Source: an uncultured Gammaproteobacteria bacterium (GTDB lineage Bacteria; Pseudomonadota; Gammaproteobacteria; GCA-001735895). From it: a stretch of DNA of 39,498 bases. How positions within the stretch are numbered: position 1 is the stretch's first letter; every line of letters begins with the position of its first letter. A model generated the notes under the pieces. It saw nothing but the letters and a program-made list of their open reading frames with translations, searched no databases and was not told where the DNA came from. The position numbers and the translations under genes are program-made. Positions 17,060 to 25,011 of the stretch are shown here, in pieces. Where the stretch lies: positions 1-39,498 of the forward strand of contig CALDDP010000067.1 of assembly GCA_937936805.1 (NCBI GenBank), given 5' to 3'.

Positions 17060-17764
17060 ATGTCAAAAGTTGCTTTAATAGTGGGCGCCGGTAGTGGTAA
17101 CAGCGCCTCGTTTGCGCGCGCGCTGGCGGCCCGGGACTACAAGGTAGTCCTGGCGGCAAGAAATACCGCCAAACTCGATGCCCTGTGTACGCAGATCGGT
17201 GCACACGCGATAAGTTGTGACGCTACCTCCGTGGATTCGGTCAGGGATTTGTTCGCATCGCTGGAGCAGGACGTGGGTAGCGCCGAGGTCGTTCTCTACA
17301 ATGCCAGCGCCTATACTGCCGGTTCGATTACCGTGCTTGATCCGGAGCTCGTGCTTGACTCGCTGATGCAAACTGCTTATGGCGCTTTCCTGGTTGCGCA
17401 ACAGGCTGCGATCGGCATGCAACGACTCGGCGGTGGCGCGCTATTCTTTACCGGTGCTACCGCGAGCGTCAAAGGTTTCCCGAATTTCGCGCCTTTTGCC
17501 ATGGGCAAATTTGCCCTGCGCGGCCTCGCACAAAGCCTGGCACGCGAACTCGGGCCGGAGAATATTCATGTGGCGCATTTCATCATCGACGGAGGCATCG
17601 CTTCTCCGGGCCGGGACCTGGGTGCCAGTGACGCAACCAGCAATGCGAATGACGCCGAACTCGAGCCCGACGCTATCGCGCAGACTTACATGGCCGTGTT
17701 AAACCAGCATCGGAGCGCGTGGACACACGAAATCGATTTACGCCCGTGGGTGGAAAACTTTTAA
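17060..17764 (+). CDS. Short-chain dehydrogenase/reductase-like protein with Phe in place of the catalytic Tyr
   Basis: The 234-residue product has a Rossmann start VALIVGAGSGNSASFA with a variant glycine-rich nucleotide-binding motif, then LYNASAY in place of the usual NNAG. The active-site region reads ATASVKGF and then FAPFAMGKFALRGLA. S136 and K150 align with the SDR serine and lysine, but the tyrosine position (YxxxK) is F146. The segment ARELGPENIHVAHFIIDGG is typical of one SDR subgroup, in which I recall Phe at this site. A Shine-Dalgarno (gaggg) precedes the ATG. The gene is immediately followed by the ureidoglycolate-lyase-like gene with no spacing. Redox activity is uncertain given the missing tyrosine; substrate unknown. 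Confidence 0.85.
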   Translation: MSKVALIVGAGSGNSASFARALAARDYKVVLAARNTAKLDALCTQIGAHAISCDATSVDSVRDLFASLEQDVGSAEVVLYNASAYTAGSITVLDPELVLDSLMQTAYGAFLVAQQAAIGMQRLGGGALFFTGATASVKGFPNFAPFAMGKFALRGLAQSLARELGPENIHVAHFIIDGGIASPGRDLGASDATSNANDAELEPDAIAQTYMAVLNQHRSAWTHEIDLRPWVENF

Positions 17765-18433
17765 ATGCTGCAGCCTGTCGATTACCTGTCCCCCGACGTA
17801 CCGGAGCAATTGCCATGGCATGATGTGCCCCTGGTCGTGGCCACCGATGAATCGGTCACTGACTACGGCTGCCTGGTGGAAAACCCCGAGGATTTCGAAA
17901 TCGAGATTGTGCAGTGGCCGGCACAGGGCTGGCGCCCGATCGATGCCGGTACCGGTGACGAGGGCGGCGTTGTCGAAGGTATTTTTCACAGCGAATGGAA
18001 GGGCGATTTTTTGTATGGCCGTAACGACGCGGTAAATGGTCACTACATCCTGGGTTGGGCTGATAACCCGGGAAGCGCGACCGCGGGGGCTTCGGCGACA
18101 GAGCCCGAACGGGTCCTGTTATGGCATTTGAACTACCATCCCGATGGTGGGCAAATGTTCTACCCGATGGATAACCAGCCGTTTGTGGTGCCGGTGGCGT
18201 TACCGGGTGATGATCTCGGGCTCGAGGACATTGTCGCGTTCTGGTGTGATGGCAGTCGTGGCCTGTATATCCATCCGGGTATCTGGCACGAAGGTGTTTT
18301 TCCGGCAACCGCCGCGCAGTCGTTTCGCGATCGCCAGGGCAGGGTGCACGCGCGCGTGAGTTGTAACGTCGCGCAGGAGTTCGGTGTTTTTCTAAACGTG
18401 CCCTTGCAGCCGGCTATTTCTTCACCAGGCTGA
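17765..18433 (+). CDS. Ureidoglycolate lyase-like protein (AllA/Ugl family)
   Basis: The 222-residue product ends with the family's cupin-like core: VPVALPGDDL, EDIVAFWCDGSRG and GLYIHPGIWHEGVF, then CNVAQEFGVFLNVPL. The HPGxWH block is characteristic of ureidoglycolate lyase (AllA-type), which releases glyoxylate and urea in purine and allantoin breakdown. The protein is longer than AllA at its N-terminus and is more like the diverged members found outside purine clusters. Its ATG follows the SDR stop codon directly, so the two are one operon. No other purine-degradation gene is visible nearby, so the true substrate may differ. The end overlaps the convergent thioesterase gene by 20 bases. 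Confidence 0.75.
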   Translation: MLQPVDYLSPDVPEQLPWHDVPLVVATDESVTDYGCLVENPEDFEIEIVQWPAQGWRPIDAGTGDEGGVVEGIFHSEWKGDFLYGRNDAVNGHYILGWADNPGSATAGASATEPERVLLWHLNYHPDGGQMFYPMDNQPFVVPVALPGDDLGLEDIVAFWCDGSRGLYIHPGIWHEGVFPATAAQSFRDRQGRVHARVSCNVAQEFGVFLNVPLQPAISSPG

Positions 18434-18869
18434 TCTGACGTCCGACCCAGTCGGGTAATTCTGCTACTGCGGCGGCTTTCAGCCTCGCCTGGACTTCGTC
18501 GGGCATCTCCATCGTGCGTCCCTCGCGGGTATTGTAGTGCAGTGCCATAAACTCCGCGGTGGCGCACAGTTCTCCGCTAACCAGCATTCGATGGGCAAAC
18601 CAGATTTTCTTCGCATCACTGCCGAGTATCAGGGTTTCAATCTCCATGGACGCCGGAGCGCGCACATCGTTGAGGTAACGTAAATGGGTTTCGACGGTGT
18701 AAATAGCACAACCGGTTTTATCAAAGTATTCACTACCGATACCGAAGTGGTCCTGCATGACCCAGGTGGTGTTACTGAACGGAACCAGGTAGTAGGCCTC
18801 GTTGAGGTGGCCGTAAAGATCCAGCCAGCTATCCTGCAGCGGTTCGGAATGAAGTCTTAATACCGTCAT
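18414..18869 (-). CDS. Thioesterase of the hotdog-fold (4HBT/YbgC-like) family
   Basis: From the ATG at 18867-18869 the product has 151 residues. It shows the hotdog-fold pattern with WLDLYGHLNEAYYL (Asp/His region of 4HBT-type thioesterases), THLRYLNDVRAPASMEIET and a C-terminal strand with CATAEFMALHYN. The frame is open to a TTG at 18914, but those 15 extra residues show no conservation I recognise, so the ATG was chosen. Such enzymes hydrolyse acyl-CoA thioesters in the cytoplasm. Some relatives act on betainyl-CoA in carnitine breakdown, which would fit the TmpA/gamma-butyrobetaine-hydroxylase-like gene elsewhere in the window, but this link is only suggestive. It stands alone on its strand. 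Confidence 0.78.
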   Translation of the reverse strand: MTVLRLHSEPLQDSWLDLYGHLNEAYYLVPFSNTTWVMQDHFGIGSEYFDKTGCAIYTVETHLRYLNDVRAPASMEIETLILGSDAKKIWFAHRMLVSGELCATAEFMALHYNTREGRTMEMPDEVQARLKAAAVAELPDWVGRQISLVKK

Positions 18870-18989
18870 GGCATTGTTCCCGTCGAAAAGAATGCGACGA
18901 GTATAACTGATCAAATCGATGTTGAAACTCGCGATCTGCTTCGCGATATAGTGATGTTCAGCAAGGGGATCTGATAGTAGAATCGCGCG

Positions 18990-19909
<920 letters not shown>

Positions 19910-19913
<4 letters not shown>

Positions 19914-20674
19914 TTAACTATCAGGCCATCAGGGTCATCTATAAATACGAGATGCTGCGCGCCTGGCATACCCTGCTGCAGACGATTGCATCACCGGTTA
20001 TTTCAACCTCGCTTTATTTCGTAGTATTCGGTGCTGCCATCGGCTCCCGTATCGAAGAGATTGAAGGGGTGTCTTATGCCGTGTTCATCGTTCCGGGGCT
20101 GGTCATGCTGTCGCTGTTGACGCAAAGCATTTCCAATGCGTCATTCGGGATATTCTTCCCCAAGTTTACCGGCAGTATTTACGAAGTCATGTCGGCGCCG
20201 ATATCTTTTTTCGAAATCGTGGTCGGTTATGTCGGTGCGGCGGCGTCGAAATCATTGATCCTGGGTACCATAATCCTGCTGACAGCGAACCTGTTTGTCG
20301 ATCTGAATATCGCGCACCCGTTCGTTATGGTTTTGTTCCTGGTGCTGACCTGTATTTCTTTCGCCCTGTTTGGATTCATCATCGGGCTGTGGGCGACCAA
20401 TTTCGAGAAGCTGCAATTGATTCCGATGCTGGTGATTACACCGCTGGTCTTCCTCGGTGGCAGTTTTTACTCGGTTAACATGCTGCCGCCTGCCTGGCAG
20501 ACAGTGACCCTGTTCAATCCGGTGTTGTACCTGATCAGCGGGTTCCGCTGGAGTTTCTTCGAGGTGGCCGATGTCAGTGTCGGTGTCAGCCTGGCAATGA
20601 TCTGCCTGTTTCTGCTGGTTTGCCTGGTACTGGTGTGGTGGATGTTTAAAACCGGTTATCGCTTGAAACAGTAG
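19910..20674 (+). CDS. ABC-2 type transporter permease (YadH-like)
   Basis: The 254-residue product has about six hydrophobic helices and the ABC-2 family pattern: an amphipathic N-terminus ([19 protein letters not shown]), [21 protein letters not shown] and the late signature [20 protein letters not shown] with [12 protein letters not shown]. This matches YadH and related export permeases. The ATG overlaps the stop of the ATPase gene (ATGA), so the subunits are translationally coupled. The C-terminus ends in a short basic cytoplasmic tail (KTGYRLKQ). The cargo is unknown. Confidence 0.93.
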
Positions 20675-20786
20675 TGGAGTTTAAGGCAGAGCTTGATGTT
20701 GCCTCGATCGCCGCAGATGTCTGCCGATTGACGGGTTTGCCTGAGGGCTCAGGCGGGGATATTGCTTCCAGGTCTGGAATAGAAAA

Positions 20787-20812
20787 CGGTGTGGATCGTT
20801 TGATCCACACCG
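20787..20812 (-). terminator. Terminator of the DUF1127 gene
   Basis: An 11-bp perfect stem (20787-20797 with 20802-20812, CGGTGTGGATC) closes a four-base loop. Read on the minus strand it is followed by TTTTC, and it lies 14 bases beyond the DUF1127 stop codon. There is no U-tract in the plus direction, so the ABC permease is less likely to be its user. Confidence 0.85.
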
Positions 20813-20825
20813 CTTGAGCAAATTT

Positions 20826-21071
20826 CTATTTCTGCCAGAAATATTTGCCTACTTCCTGGTTTACTTCGAAGGGATTCAGACCGATATCTTTGAGCATATG
20901 CTCGTTCATGCGCGCCAGCGAGCGTCGGTCATTCGATCGACGTACCCAGGTGCGGACGATGTCGGTTGTTTTGTTGGAGAACTCTTCGACGCGCTCGATC
21001 ACTGCAAAAGTCTTTGCCGAGATGTCCATATCGTCGATGAGGTGAAATTGTTTCGCTTTCAAAGTGCTCAT
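20826..21071 (-). CDS. DUF1127 domain-containing small protein
   Basis: The 81-residue product ends with the DUF1127 (YjiS-like) block RRSLARMNEHMLKDIGL, preceded by a helix with VRTWVRRSND. The N-terminal 45 residues are predicted helical from their charge pattern and show no signal peptide. DUF1127 proteins are short, arginine-rich and of poorly understood function, with reports for small members in phosphate and carbon metabolism and RNA interaction. The start has a clear Shine-Dalgarno (AGGAG). A -10 box (21139-21144) and a strong terminator (20787-20812) make this an independent single-gene transcription unit. Confidence 0.88.
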   Translation of the reverse strand: MSTLKAKQFHLIDDMDISAKTFAVIERVEEFSNKTTDIVRTWVRRSNDRRSLARMNEHMLKDIGLNPFEVNQEVGKYFWQK

Positions 21072-21138
21072 GGTATTGCTCCTGTAATAAGGCGGTCAGG
21101 GCTTAAAACCTGACAGCGGTGTTAAGTTAATGTCGAGT

Positions 21139-21144
21139 ATTATA
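21139..21144 (-). promoter_or_regulatory. -10 box of the DUF1127 promoter
   Basis: A consensus TATAAT reads on the minus strand at 21144-21139, placing the transcription start about 60 bases before the ATG. The -35 position at 17 bases' spacing reads CTGTTA, which is poor (three of six), so an activator or an alternative sigma factor may assist. Confidence 0.45.
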
Positions 21145-21369
21145 GGTAGCAATGGCAATAGTAACAGATTCAGTTTAATTGAAATTAAAGCATAACAGTT
21201 TTGCGTAACAGATTTGCTCTGATCCGGCTTTTGAGAAGTAGTTCACGAGAACTTTGTGCGCTGCGTCACAAGCCTTTTTCGACGGTTTACAAAAGACTTT
21301 TAATTGTTTCTGTAACCTATTGTTTTAAATCATAAAATAATCGCAATTCAGCGATCGAAAAGAATCAGA

Positions 21370-21406
21370 CTGAAAGCCCCGAAAAGTATACTTTTCGGGC
21401 TTTCAG
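21370..21406 (-). terminator. Long hairpin, likely terminator of the quinone oxidoreductase gene
   Basis: Positions 21370-21388 pair with 21389-21406 with a single bulged base, forming a stem of about 16 bp around a tight ATA-rich centre. The inner GC block (GCCC(C)G/CGGGC) is flanked by A and T runs, as in bidirectional terminators. It lies 50 bases beyond the stop of the minus-strand gene at 21456. No long U-tract follows on either strand. Confidence 0.6.
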
Positions 21407-21455
21407 CAGGGCATTTGAGCCTGATTGTAAACTGTACTGGTATGACAGTTTTTGA

Positions 21456-22430
21456 CTATATTTTCAACACCGTGGAACCGGTCGTTTCGCGGGCTTCGAG
21501 TTGACGATGCGCCTCGCTGCAATCCGCCAGCGGTATGGTTTGATTTACGCTAACCCGAACCTGGCCTCTACCAACCACGTCAAGCAGGCGGTTGGCGCCT
21601 TCGTCCAGCAGCGCCCGGGTCGAGATGTGCGTGGCGAGGGTTGGACGCGTGACATAAAGCGATCCCTTGCCCGCCAGAATGCCCGGGTTGAACGGTTCGA
21701 CCGGTCCACTCGCATTGCCGTAGGTGGCGAGCACTCCGAACGGGCGTAACGAATCCAGTGAGGCGTCGAAGGTTGCTTTACCTATTGAATCATAGGCTAC
21801 CGCGGCGCCGACACCATTGGTGAGTTCGCGAACCCGGCTGGCGATATCCTCATTACGGTAGAGAATCGTATGGTGACAGCCGTTGTCCCTGGCGAGCTGG
21901 GCTTTTTCTTCCGAGCCCACGCAACCGATAACCGTTGCGCCCAGCAGGTTAGCCCATTGACAGAGAATCAGGCCTACCCCGCCTGCGGCGGCGTAGACGA
22001 GGATACTGTCACCCGCTTTTACCGGGTAGGTGCGGAACAACAAGTAGTGCGCTGTTAGCCCTTTGAGCATCATTGCGGCGGCGGTTTCATCGCTGATCGA
22101 GTCGGGCAGGGAAACCAGTTTGCTCGCGTCGATGAGGCGGGCTTCGGCATAGGCGCCAAGGGTCATCGGATAGGCGACCCGGTCTCCGGCAGCGAGATCG
22201 TCAACGCCGTCGCCGACCTTTTCGACCACGCCGACACCCTCCATTCCCAGCACCGCAGGCAGATCGCCGACCGGGTACATTCCACTGCGGCCGTAAACGT
22301 CAATGTAGTTCAGACCACAGGCTGATTGTTGCAGACGAACCTGGCCGGGGCCGGGGTCGCCAACTTCTATATCTTCCCATTTCAGGACTTCGGGACCACC
22401 GGTGGCATGAATTCGAATTGCTTTGGTCAT
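21456..22430 (-). CDS. qor: NADPH:quinone oxidoreductase (QOR, zinc-independent MDR family)
   Basis: The 324-residue protein matches quinone oxidoreductase of the medium-chain dehydrogenase family along its full length. It opens with AIRIHATGGPEVLKWEDI and has CGLNYIDVYGRSGMYP, the GMEGVGVVEKVG block, GAYAEAR, TAHYLL and the nucleotide-binding motif VYAAAGGVGLILCQWA. The zinc ligands of alcohol dehydrogenases are absent, as expected for QOR. It reduces quinones or enones with NADPH in the cytoplasm. The C-terminus HRQLEARETTGSTVLKI is also typical. Its start (ATG at 22428-22430) has a purine-rich GAGTAA upstream. It lies 64 bases downstream of the EamA transporter gene on the same strand, so co-transcription is possible. 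Confidence 0.93.
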   Translation of the reverse strand: MTKAIRIHATGGPEVLKWEDIEVGDPGPGQVRLQQSACGLNYIDVYGRSGMYPVGDLPAVLGMEGVGVVEKVGDGVDDLAAGDRVAYPMTLGAYAEARLIDASKLVSLPDSISDETAAAMMLKGLTAHYLLFRTYPVKAGDSILVYAAAGGVGLILCQWANLLGATVIGCVGSEEKAQLARDNGCHHTILYRNEDIASRVRELTNGVGAAVAYDSIGKATFDASLDSLRPFGVLATYGNASGPVEPFNPGILAGKGSLYVTRPTLATHISTRALLDEGANRLLDVVGRGQVRVSVNQTIPLADCSEAHRQLEARETTGSTVLKI

Positions 22431-22494
22431 TTTGTATTACTCATATTTGATTCATAACGGGAAAACACGACCTTGCCCGAAACCGGTTCACGGA

Positions 22495-23367
22495 TCAAGC
22501 GGTTACCGGTTTAAAACGCAACGACAGTATTACCACCGAGATTACCAGGATAACCCCGCTGAGCTGGACATTGCTGAGGGTTTCGTTCAACACCAGTTGC
22601 GCCAGCAGGATCGATACCACCGGCTCCAGGTTCAACAAGAAGGCGGCGCGGGCGGCGGGCAGGCGCGCCAGGGCTTCAAACTGACTGAGGATGGCAACCA
22701 GGTAAAAAACTGTCGCCAGGCTTAAGGCTAGCTTTCCGGCGGACGCGGCAGGCAAGGTGAGTTTGTCAATCATCATTGGCAGTATCAGCAGTAAACCGAG
22801 TGCGTTGATCCAGAAGGTCATCAACAGGGGAGACATCGACGGCGCTACCCTGGCACCGCAGATAAAAGTGAAGGCAGCGCCACAGCTGGCCAGCGACGCA
22901 AACAGTATGCCATTTACATTGAGCGTCATTTCAGTCCCGGACAGGGTCATGTAAAGACCGATAAAAGCGGCGCAGAATAACGTAATCAATCCCGCCGACG
23001 GCTTTAGGTGGCGCGTGAAAATGGCGTACGCCAGCACCAGCAACGGGTAAAAGTAGAGAATCAATACGGCCAGGCTGACGGAAATTGTTTCCACCGCCAT
23101 CAGGTAACAGATCATCGCCCCCGACCAGACAATGCCAAGTGCTATCAGCGCGATGCGGTTGTTAGCCGCTACCCTGAAACTGTCCCGCCGGATCAGCAAT
23201 AGTAAACCGAATACAATCGTCGACACTGCAAAACGCGCCAGCATCAGGGACAGCGCGTTACCGCCGTCGCTGTAAAAGATCTTCGCCTGGGTGGTAATTG
23301 CACCGAGCCCGCATGCGGTGACCAGGGCGAAAACCATACCGCTGTTTCGTTTGGATAGATTGAACAT
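22495..23367 (-). CDS. EamA/DMT-family transporter
   Basis: From the ATG at 23365-23367 the product has 290 residues with about ten hydrophobic helices arranged as two EamA repeats. Typical segments are LYFYPLLVLAYAIF in the first half and ARLPAARAAFLLNLEPVVSI followed by ALVLNE-like LAQLVLNETL in the second. EamA proteins export amino acids or other metabolites, or import nucleotide sugars. The open frame extends further upstream to 23673, but that part lies antisense to the sulfurtransferase gene and has no membrane pattern, so it was excluded. A minus-strand TATAGT at 23377-23382 ends only nine bases before the ATG, and there is no Shine-Dalgarno. The substrate is unknown. Confidence 0.9.
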   Translation of the reverse strand: MFNLSKRNSGMVFALVTACGLGAITTQAKIFYSDGGNALSLMLARFAVSTIVFGLLLLIRRDSFRVAANNRIALIALGIVWSGAMICYLMAVETISVSLAVLILYFYPLLVLAYAIFTRHLKPSAGLITLFCAAFIGLYMTLSGTEMTLNVNGILFASLASCGAAFTFICGARVAPSMSPLLMTFWINALGLLLILPMMIDKLTLPAASAGKLALSLATVFYLVAILSQFEALARLPAARAAFLLNLEPVVSILLAQLVLNETLSNVQLSGVILVISVVILSLRFKPVTA

Positions 23368-23455
23368 AGCGCCCGCACTATAGCGGCAGAGTTTCCTGCT
23401 TGCCAGACGCAATGCAATTGGATATGTTGCCGTCCTGGTAGAACCCCGGATAAAG

Positions 23456-24316
23456 ATGATGGTGACTTTGCAACTACCCGATTCACTGGTCAGCGTTTCC
23501 TGGCTGCGGCAGCACCTCGAACACCCTGATCTGATTATTTTCGATGCCAGCTGGCATATGCCGGCTACCGGCCGTGACGGGCTCAGGGAATGGCAGCAGG
23601 AGCATATACTCGGGGCCAGGTTTTTTGATTTCGATGGCAGGATCTGTGATCCGAATTCAGATCTGCCGCACATGTTACCGCAGGCGGAACTGTTTACCCG
23701 CGAGCTTCAGTTGCTGGGTCTGAAGCAGGACAGTGTCGTCGTTGTTTATGACAGTATGGGCATGTTTTCCAGTCCGCGTGCCTGGTGGATGCTGCGTGCG
23801 ATGGGTTGCGATAATGTAGCTCTGCTCGATGGTGGTCTGGTGGCCTGGGACGAGGCTGAATACCCGATCGAAAGCCTGTCTGAAGAACCTGTATACGCGG
23901 CTGGCGATTTCATCGCCAAGGTGAACCGGAAGCTGATTGCCGATGCAGATGAAGTTTTAGCCGCACTCGACAACGCTTCGGTTTGCGTGCTGGATGTTCG
24001 ACCCGAGCCACGCTTCCTTGGCACGGCAGACGAGCCGCGTCCCGGGTTGCGCCGCGGACACATGCCCGGGGCGCTGAATCTGCCGTTTGCGGATATGTTC
24101 AAACACGGCTTGCTGAAACCCAGGGACGAACTGCGGGAAGTTATCGCCCCCTTGATTGCTGGCAGCGAACGTACTATTTACAGCTGTGGTTCCGGGGTTA
24201 CTGCCTGTATTGTCGCCTTCGCGGCAGAGTATATCGGCTATGAAAACTTCGCCATTTACGACGCTTCCTGGTGCGAGTGGGGATTGCCCGGCGAGCTGCC
24301 GGTGGTCGAGGGCTAG
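23456..24316 (+). CDS. sseA: 3-mercaptopyruvate/thiosulfate sulfurtransferase (two rhodanese domains)
   Basis: The 286-residue protein contains two rhodanese domains. The first, inactive, covers about residues 10-130 (LIIFDASWHMP, HILGARFFDFD). The second covers about 160-280 (VCVLDVRPEPRFLG, GHMPGALNLPF). The active loop reads CGSGVTA with C244, and the Gly-Ser-Gly-Val-Thr sequence after the cysteine is the mark of mercaptopyruvate sulfurtransferases rather than of thiosulfate rhodaneses. It transfers sulfur from 3-mercaptopyruvate to thiol acceptors or cyanide. The cytoplasmic location fits the lack of a signal peptide. Two adjacent ATG codons (23456 and 23459) could each start it. Its last four bases overlap the convergent HAD gene. 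Confidence 0.92.
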   Translation: MMVTLQLPDSLVSVSWLRQHLEHPDLIIFDASWHMPATGRDGLREWQQEHILGARFFDFDGRICDPNSDLPHMLPQAELFTRELQLLGLKQDSVVVVYDSMGMFSSPRAWWMLRAMGCDNVALLDGGLVAWDEAEYPIESLSEEPVYAAGDFIAKVNRKLIADADEVLAALDNASVCVLDVRPEPRFLGTADEPRPGLRRGHMPGALNLPFADMFKHGLLKPRDELREVIAPLIAGSERTIYSCGSGVTACIVAFAAEYIGYENFAIYDASWCEWGLPGELPVVEG

Positions 24317-25011
24317 ATTACTTCCGCTAGCAGGCTGATATCTTCGATGACGATATCAGCGATACTTTCGAGATCGCTGCGCGTGCTGGTACCGGTTAAA
24401 ACACCGACGCAAAGGCCGGCATTGGCGTTTCTGCCCATTTCGATATCATGCCGGTTGTCCCCGACTACGACTACGGACTCCGCGGGTAGTGCCACTTGCG
24501 CACAAAAGGCGTGCACCATGCCGGCCTCCGGTTTGACGCCGTGGCCACTATCGAAACCGGCAAGAAAATCAAACTCCTGCAGCACATCGAAAGCCTGCAA
24601 TGTGTTGATAATGCCCTGGTGACTGTCTGCCGTTGCAACGCCGAGTTTGCGGCCGGACTGTTTCAACTGTCTTAGCGTGTTGGCGAGCTGTTTTACCGGG
24701 GTCGCCTGTATGGCCCCCTGGTCACGAAATATCCGGTGAAGTTGCCTGCTGATAGTTTCAACCTGATCCGGCTTGTCAATCTGAACCGCCCAGGCGTCGG
24801 CAATCTGCTGATTGTTACCAGCCGCAAGCAGGCTGCCCCCGATAAACTTGTTCTGGCTGCGGTCAAAGCCATGCTGCGTGAGCAGTGATTCGGCAAGCCC
24901 GCTATCGCCTTCGGCAAACTCCTGCGCGGCGTAAAGATAAATGGGTAACCAGGTGCGGTTGAAATCGAGCAGGGTGCCGTCCTTGTCGAAAACAATACCC
25001 CGGTATTTCAT
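24313..25011 (-). CDS. HAD-superfamily hydrolase (phosphoglycolate-phosphatase-like)
   Basis: The 232-residue protein carries the HAD motifs in order: FDKDGTLLDF with nucleophile D9 and general acid D11, the threonine motif around LGVATADSH, a lysine in GHGVKPEAGM and the acidic motif VVGDNRHDIEMG. A helical cap of about 100 residues lies between the first two motifs, as in Gph-type phosphatases and beta-phosphoglucomutases. The start overlaps the stop of the TmpA-like oxygenase gene (ATGA), so it is coupled to the phosphonate operon. Known TmpA/TmpB chemistry needs no phosphatase, so its role may be cleanup of a phosphorylated by-product or upstream substrate processing. It does not show the motif pattern I expect of phosphonoacetaldehyde hydrolase (PhnX), but this was not aligned. 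Confidence 0.88.
   Translation of the reverse strand: MKYRGIVFDKDGTLLDFNRTWLPIYLYAAQEFAEGDSGLAESLLTQHGFDRSQNKFIGGSLLAAGNNQQIADAWAVQIDKPDQVETISRQLHRIFRDQGAIQATPVKQLANTLRQLKQSGRKLGVATADSHQGIINTLQAFDVLQEFDFLAGFDSGHGVKPEAGMVHAFCAQVALPAESVVVVGDNRHDIEMGRNANAGLCVGVLTGTSTRSDLESIADIVIEDISLLAEVI

Larger units (their letters stand above)
21072..21455. other. 384-base intergenic region: DUF1127 promoter, AT-rich stretch and a long hairpin
   Basis: No gene is supported here. The left end holds the Shine-Dalgarno and a minus-strand -10 box for DUF1127. The middle (about 21150-21350) is AT-rich with no plausible frame and no inverted repeat that I could find. The right end holds a long hairpin (21370-21406), 50 bases beyond the stop of the minus-strand oxidoreductase. 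A small RNA read toward that hairpin from the left is possible but not supported by any clear promoter. Confidence 0.6.

Noticed and set aside
18870-18914. TTG-started N-terminal extension of the thioesterase
   Set aside because: Fifteen residues without similarity to the family; the ATG at 18867-18869 fits better.
20674-20817. GTG-started 47-codon ORF after the ABC permease
   Set aside because: It has no Shine-Dalgarno and reads across the terminator hairpin of the convergent DUF1127 gene; composition is not convincing.
23368-23673. Upstream extension of the EamA transporter frame to 392 residues
   Set aside because: It lies antisense to the sulfurtransferase gene and lacks hydrophobic helices; the family start fits the ATG at 23365-23367.
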